Assembly (NCBI GenBank): GCA_034926785.1
Contig: JAYFQU010000032.1
Location: forward strand, 56,460-120,459
Reading direction: 5' to 3'
Length of the DNA: 64,000 bases
Source of the DNA: UBA7703 sp034926785
GTDB taxonomy: Bacteria > Bacillota > Clostridia > Christensenellales > CAG-138
The position numbers were made by a program, and so were the translations under genes. The notes under the pieces were generated by a model. It was not told the origin of the DNA. It saw nothing but the letters and a program-made list of their open reading frames with translations, and did not search any database. Of the stretch, positions 60,061 to 64,000 are shown in pieces; position 1 is the stretch's first letter; each line of letters starts with the position of its first letter.

Positions 60061-62625
60061 ATGTCTACACTCATCATCAACGGTCAAACCATCATCGTTG
60101 AAAAAAATCAAAAGCTGCTTCCGTTTCTGCGGGACGAGCTTCTGCTCACCAGCGTCAAAAACGGCTGCTCCGAGGGCGCCTGCGGCACCTGTATGGTCCT
60201 GATCGACGGCAAAGCCGTCAAAGCCTGCGTTCAGCAGACGGATAAGCTTGACGGAAAACGCATCGTCACGGTAGAGGGCTTAAGCCCCCGTGAGAGGGAT
60301 GTCTATGCATATGCGTTCGCCGTCTCCGGCGCGGTGCAGTGTGGGTTTTGCACGCCGGGCATGGTCATCAGCGCCAAGGGTTTAATCGATCAAAACCCCG
60401 ATCCAACGAGGGCGGACGTCAAGGAAGCAATCAAAAACAATATCTGCCGTTGCACGGGTTATAAGAAGATTGAAGATGCGGTTCTTTTGAGCGCCAGACT
60501 CTTCCGCGAAAACGCCAAGGTTCCCGAGGCGGAGCTGCCAGGCACGGTTGGCGACAGCATCAAGCGCATCGAGGTGATTGATAAGACCCTTGGCACCGCG
60601 ATGTATGCAGACGACATCCATCTGCCCGGCATGCTGCTTGGTTCCGCCGTGCGCAGTGTCTACCCGCGCGCAAAAGTGCTTTCCATTGACACCAGCGCGG
60701 CAAGGGCGACGGAAGGGGTTGTCGCCGTCTTCACGGCGGAGGACGTTCCCGGCGCCAAAAAGATCGGACATCTGGTGCAGGATTACGACGTGATGATTCC
60801 CGTCGGATCCATTACGCACTTTTTAGGCGATGCAATCGCGTTGGTCGTTGCGGAAACACCTGAAGCGCTCGAAGCCGGCAAGCTTGCAATCAAGGTCGAG
60901 TATGAACCGCTCACCCCGATTCTCTCCGCCGACGATGCGCGCAAGGAAGGCTTTGAGCTCGTCCATCTGGATCGTCCGGACAACCTGCTTTCCTATCAGT
61001 TCGTCAAGCGTGGCAATGCGGACGAGGCGATTAAAAACAGCGCGCACGTGGTCACCAATCATTACAGCGTGCCGTTTACCGACCATGCGTTCTTGGAGCC
61101 GGAATGCGCGGTTGCGGATGTGGAAGGCGATGGCGTTCATGTCTTCAGTGGTGATCAGGGTATCTATCAAACCCGCAAGGAATGCTCCATGATGCTCGGC
61201 CTCGCGCCGGAGCAGGTTCGCGTCACGGCGATGATGGTCGGCGGCGGCTTTGGCGGCAAAGAGGACATGAGCGTTCAGCATCACGCCGCGCTTGCCTGCT
61301 ATCTGCTCAAGCGTCCCGTTAAGGTTCGTTTCACCCGTACGGACAGCCTGCTGATTCACCCGAAGCGCCATGCGATGGAGATGGATTTCACCACCGCCTG
61401 CGACGAAACCGGCAAATTAACCGCCATGCGCGCGCGCATTCTCGCGGACAGCGGAGCCTATGCCTCCCTCGGCGGCCCCGTGCTCCAGCGCGCCTGCACG
61501 CACGCAGCGGGCCCGTATAACTATCAGGATGTGGATATTGAAGGCTATGCCTACTATACCAACAATCCGCCGGGCGGCGCCTTCCGCGGATTCGGCGTAA
61601 CCCAGAGCTGTTTCGCGACGGAGTGCAACTTAAACCTGCTTGCGGAAATGGTTGGCATGACCCCGTTTGAATTCCGTTACCGCAATGCGATCCGTCCGGG
61701 TCAGATTCTGCCCAACGGTCAGGTTGCGGACGAAACCACCGCTCTGGTGGAGACGCTGGATGCGGTTCGCCCGATTCTCGAAAAAAACCCGAAGGCTGGC
61801 ATCGCCTGCGCAATGAAAAACAGTGGCCTCGGCGTCGGCGTGCCGGATGTCGGCCGCTGCCGTATCGAAGTGTTGGATGGCAAGCTGCACCTGCACTCCT
61901 CCGCAGCCTGTATCGGCCAGGGTATGGGTACGGTTCAGACACAGTTTGTAAAAGAGATCACCGGCCTGCCGCTGGAGCAGATCATCTATCATGTCCCCGA
62001 CACCGCCAGTGCGCCGAACGCGGGCAATACGACGGCATCCCGGCAAACGCTCTTTACGGGCGAGGCGGCCGTCCGCGCGGCGAAGATGGTCAAGAACGCG
62101 ATGGATCAAGCCGGTTCGCTTGCCGCGCTGGAAGGGCAAAGCTTTCTCGGCGAGTATGAGGGTAAAACCGACTCGATGGGCTCCGACAAACCAAATCCCG
62201 TCTCGCATATTGCCTATGGCTACGCCACGCAGGTTGTAGAGCTTGGCGAAGACGGCAAGGTCTGCTGTGTAACCGCCGCACACGACGTTGGGCAGGCGGT
62301 GAACCCGGTCTCTCTGGAGGGACAAATCGAGGGCGGCGTTGTCATGAGCCTTGGTTATGCGCTGACCGAGGATTTCCCGCTGGAAAACGGAAAACCGATG
62401 AGGAAGTTTGGTACACTCGGCCTGTTTAAGTCGACCATGGCGCCAGAGCTAAATGCCGTTATCGTCGGCAAAGCCAGCAAGGACGGTCTTGCCTGCGGAG
62501 CAAAGGGTGTCGGCGAGATCTGCTCCATCCCAACGCCCCCCGCAGTACAGCTTGCCTATTATAACCGGGATGGTATCTTTCGGAAAAAACTACCGTTGGA
62601 AAACACACCCTATTCCAAGAAATAA
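60061..62625 (+). CDS. Selenium-dependent xanthine dehydrogenase-type molybdenum hydroxylase
   Basis: 854 residues, a fusion of a [2Fe-2S] subunit and the molybdopterin subunit. Residues 1-155: CSEGACGTCMVLIDGKAVKAC and CGFCTPGMVISAKG..NNICRCTGYKKI (eight cluster cysteines). Residues 165-854: the Mo domain with MMVGGGFGGKEDMSVQHHAALA, NPPGGAFRGFGVTQS, GQGMGTVQTQF and the catalytic Glu in GAKGVGEICSIPTPP. No FAD domain is present, so electrons probably go to a partner such as YgfK. Organisation and length match the XdhD/Se-dependent XDH family; Se would be a labile cofactor, not selenocysteine. AGGAGG precedes the ATG. Confidence 0.92.
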   Translation: MSTLIINGQTIIVEKNQKLLPFLRDELLLTSVKNGCSEGACGTCMVLIDGKAVKACVQQTDKLDGKRIVTVEGLSPRERDVYAYAFAVSGAVQCGFCTPGMVISAKGLIDQNPDPTRADVKEAIKNNICRCTGYKKIEDAVLLSARLFRENAKVPEAELPGTVGDSIKRIEVIDKTLGTAMYADDIHLPGMLLGSAVRSVYPRAKVLSIDTSAARATEGVVAVFTAEDVPGAKKIGHLVQDYDVMIPVGSITHFLGDAIALVVAETPEALEAGKLAIKVEYEPLTPILSADDARKEGFELVHLDRPDNLLSYQFVKRGNADEAIKNSAHVVTNHYSVPFTDHAFLEPECAVADVEGDGVHVFSGDQGIYQTRKECSMMLGLAPEQVRVTAMMVGGGFGGKEDMSVQHHAALACYLLKRPVKVRFTRTDSLLIHPKRHAMEMDFTTACDETGKLTAMRARILADSGAYASLGGPVLQRACTHAAGPYNYQDVDIEGYAYYTNNPPGGAFRGFGVTQSCFATECNLNLLAEMVGMTPFEFRYRNAIRPGQILPNGQVADETTALVETLDAVRPILEKNPKAGIACAMKNSGLGVGVPDVGRCRIEVLDGKLHLHSSAACIGQGMGTVQTQFVKEITGLPLEQIIYHVPDTASAPNAGNTTASRQTLFTGEAAVRAAKMVKNAMDQAGSLAALEGQSFLGEYEGKTDSMGSDKPNPVSHIAYGYATQVVELGEDGKVCCVTAAHDVGQAVNPVSLEGQIEGGVVMSLGYALTEDFPLENGKPMRKFGTLGLFKSTMAPELNAVIVGKASKDGLACGAKGVGEICSIPTPPAVQLAYYNRDGIFRKKLPLENTPYSKK

Positions 62626-62714
62626 AGTAATTTCTCTCTTCTTGGCAGATTCTATGGTCGGATTTGTCAAGTCGATTCCGGCGGCCGCACGCATCGGTCG
62701 CATGGATCCTCCTA

Positions 62715-62746
62715 GATCGGCGGCGGGGCATTCCCCCGCCGCTTTC
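62715..62746 (+). terminator. Terminator of ssnA-ygfK-xdh
   Basis: GGCGGCGGGG-CATT-CCCCCGCCGC followed by TTTCCGTTTC. Confidence 0.75.
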
Positions 62747-62808
62747 CGTTTCAATCAATGGACTGGCTCAAATTCACAATTTGGTTGCAATCCGGGGATA
62801 ATGCCAAA

Positions 62809-62837
62809 TTCTGTGATCGTGGAGAATATGCTATAAT
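62809..62837 (+). promoter_or_regulatory. Promoter of the prohibitin-like gene
   Basis: Weak -35 TTCTGT (62809-62814), 17-nt spacer, TATAAT (62832-62837), then AAAGGAG before the ATG. Confidence 0.5.
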
Positions 62838-62868
62838 ATTCTCAATTAACATATAAAGGAGTTGTTCT

Positions 62869-63714
62869 ATGTTCAGAGATAAAGCGGGGAATATTGCAAC
62901 AGGTAAGATCATCGGCGCGGTCGTTGTGCTCTTGCTTGTCCTGATCATTCTTGGGGGCAGCATTGTTGTCGTTGAGGCTGGTCAAACCGGTGTTGTGTTG
63001 ACGTTCGGCAAGGTCAGTCCTGTCGTTCTTCAGGAGGGGTTTCATGTAAAAGTTCCGTTTGCCCAAAATATTGTCATGATCAATAATCGAATTGTGAAGA
63101 CGGAAGTGACGACCGAGGCATTCAGCAAGGACCTGCAAACGGTTTCAACCGTGATTGCGGTGAACTACCACATCAATAAATCCTCCAGTGCGGACATCTA
63201 TAAACAGGTCGGCCTTGGATTTGAAGACGTCCTGGTGATGCCCGCAATCAACGAAGTGCTCAAGGCTGTTACGGCAAACTACACTGCGCAGCAGCTCGTC
63301 AGCAGTCGCGGAGAAGTCAGCCTTCTTCTGGACGAAACGCTGAATGCAAAGCTCAATGAATATGGAATCATGGTTGACGACCTCAATATCATCAACTGGG
63401 ATTTCTCCGAGGAGTATATTCAGGCAATTGAAGCCAAGCAGGTTGCCGAGCAAAACCTGATCAAGACCCGCACCGAGCAGGAACAGGCGCTCGTCATCGC
63501 CAACACGGAGGCACAAAAACAGGTTATCGCCGCTCAAGCGGAAGCCGACAAAATTAAACTGCTCGCAGACGCGACGGCAAGCAGCAACCGCACCATTGCG
63601 GAATCGCTCACCGATATTTTAATTCGTTACGAAACGCTGCAAAAATGGGACGGGCAATTGCCCAAGGTCACCAGCGGCAGCGATACATTGGTCGATATCG
63701 GACTGGGCCAGTAA
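62869..63714 (+). CDS. Prohibitin/SPFH-family membrane protein
   Basis: 281 residues. One N-terminal membrane helix (IIGAVVVLLLVLIILGGSIVVV, about 15-36), then an SPFH/band 7 domain: VEAGQTGVVLTFGKVSPVVLQEGFHVKVPFAQNIVMINNRIVKTEV, VMPAINEVLKAVTANYTAQQLVSSR, and LNEYGIMVDDLNIINWDFSEEYIQAIEAKQVAEQNLIKTRTEQEQALV. The C-terminal coiled coil is Glu/Ala/Gln rich. It forms ring-like membrane scaffolds; the specific client is unknown. It is monocistronic, ended by a strong hairpin. Confidence 0.93.
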   Translation: MFRDKAGNIATGKIIGAVVVLLLVLIILGGSIVVVEAGQTGVVLTFGKVSPVVLQEGFHVKVPFAQNIVMINNRIVKTEVTTEAFSKDLQTVSTVIAVNYHINKSSSADIYKQVGLGFEDVLVMPAINEVLKAVTANYTAQQLVSSRGEVSLLLDETLNAKLNEYGIMVDDLNIINWDFSEEYIQAIEAKQVAEQNLIKTRTEQEQALVIANTEAQKQVIAAQAEADKIKLLADATASSNRTIAESLTDILIRYETLQKWDGQLPKVTSGSDTLVDIGLGQ

Positions 63715-63735
63715 GCCAAGGCTGAGCATAACGCG

Positions 63736-63761
63736 AAAGAGGCGGGTCACCCCGCCTCTTT
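63736..63761 (+). terminator. Terminator of the prohibitin-like gene
   Basis: AAAGAGGCGGG-TCA-CCCCGCCTCTTT. It touches the left end of element B copy 2; no T run follows, as if the second half of the original context had been displaced. Confidence 0.75.
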
Positions 63762-63764
63762 CAG

Positions 63765-63858
63765 AGCATCAACAAACCCAGTAGGGGGTTTGGGGGATTT
63801 CGAAAATCCCCCATGTTCCTTCAAATTTGGCGATTCATTCGCCGAATTTGTGAAAAAA
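63765..63858. repeat. Dispersed element B, copy 2 (identical 94 nt), cut by an insertion sequence
   Basis: 63765-63858 is identical to the reverse complement of 29474-29567, including GGGGGATTT/AAATCCCCC and GGCGATTCATTCGCC stems. In the first copy TGGCGCG follows; here the match stops after GTGAAAAAA and the insertion sequence begins with GGTTCTACAC. Confidence 0.85.
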
Positions 63859-63859
63859 A

Positions 63860-64000
63860 GGTTCTACACTATAGATTGGGGTAAGTAAAAAAAAGAAGAA
63901 GCATAACCGCTTCAAATCTTGTAGATTAAGGTTGTTCAAGCCACTACGAGAAAGGACGAAGGTTATGCTTCAAACACATCTTATCGCAGAATTACTTGGT
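63860..64000 (+). mobile_element. Left end of a probable ISL3-type insertion sequence
   Basis: The terminus GGTTCTACACTATAGATTGG is followed by about 100 nt without a gene, then a transposase-like start at 63965. The junction interrupts element B after an A run, showing a later insertion. The right end lies beyond the window. Family assignment rests on the terminus and the 12 visible residues. Confidence 0.6.
63965..64000 (+). CDS. Transposase, first 12 residues only
   Basis: MLQTHLIAELLG is visible, with AGAAAGGA about 10 nt upstream. It fits the N terminus of ISL3-type transposases, but too little is present to be sure. Confidence 0.5.
   Translation, partial: MLQTHLIAELLG

Noticed and set aside
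60061..62625. Selenocysteine in the Se-dependent xanthine dehydrogenase
   Set aside because: The reading frame has no internal TGA; selenium in this family is a labile ligand.

Overview
The window looks like chromosomal DNA from a strictly anaerobic, low-redox Clostridia-type Firmicute of moderate GC content. The signs are a T-box leader, a THF riboswitch, sigma-A type promoters (TTGACA/TATAAT, 17-18 bp spacers), strong AGGAGG ribosome sites, an anaerobic class III ribonucleotide reductase, a tungsten/molybdenum aldehyde:ferredoxin oxidoreductase and a molybdenum hydroxylase of the Se-dependent xanthine dehydrogenase type. The exact lineage cannot be read from the sequence; a Christensenellales-like or related uncultured clostridial lineage is a guess.

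Layout. 1-3.2 kb: T-box-controlled isoleucine operon cimA-ilvB (minus; ilvB runs off the left edge). 3.3-9.5 kb: pyruvate kinase, an acetyltransferase, two tRNA-Ser genes, a small lipoprotein, a DUF5131 protein, a UPF0316 membrane protein and a PucR regulator. 9.6-15.5 kb: a one-carbon/folate block on the plus strand (methyl-THF methyltransferase, corrinoid protein, MetF, a THF-riboswitch-controlled FolT-FolC fusion, a cyclohydrolase, a flavin reductase), then a TetR regulator. 16.4-24.3 kb: a seven-gene redox operon with GlpA-like and GlpB-like flavoproteins, a DUF1667 protein, an alkyl-DHAP-synthase-like flavoenzyme, a four-cluster ferredoxin, an aldehyde:ferredoxin oxidoreductase and a MoaD-like protein. 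It reads as a possible ether-lipid/aldehyde redox pathway. 24.6-29.0 kb: MBOAT, DHHW and RCC1-repeat envelope proteins (minus). 29-46 kb: mostly housekeeping (xpt-guaA, HU, MazG, a SpoVB-like flippase, an SPFH/zinc-ribbon protein, tRNA-Trp, an epimerase, an M19 dipeptidase, RNase Y, an L,D-transpeptidase, nrdD and nrdG). 46-48.4 kb: serC-serA. 48.5-62.6 kb: a purine module. A Bmp-type nucleoside ABC transporter and a threonine-synthase-like PLP enzyme (minus) face ssnA-ygfK-xdh (plus), which resembles part of the bacterial anaerobic purine/urate degradation gene set. 62.9 kb to the end: a prohibitin-like protein, a dispersed repeat and the left end of a probable ISL3-type insertion sequence.

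The most unusual signal is not a protein. At four intergenic sites (about 16.14-16.37, 24.30-24.55, 29.37-29.60 and 37.36-37.59 kb) a roughly 120-200 bp non-coding element is bracketed by two copies of the same intrinsic-terminator hairpin, as if a small non-autonomous element inserts at terminators and duplicates the whole hairpin. Two of the elements are homologous to each other. A third has a 94-bp identical copy at 63.77 kb, interrupted there by the insertion sequence. This gives a testable prediction about the sequence just beyond the window.
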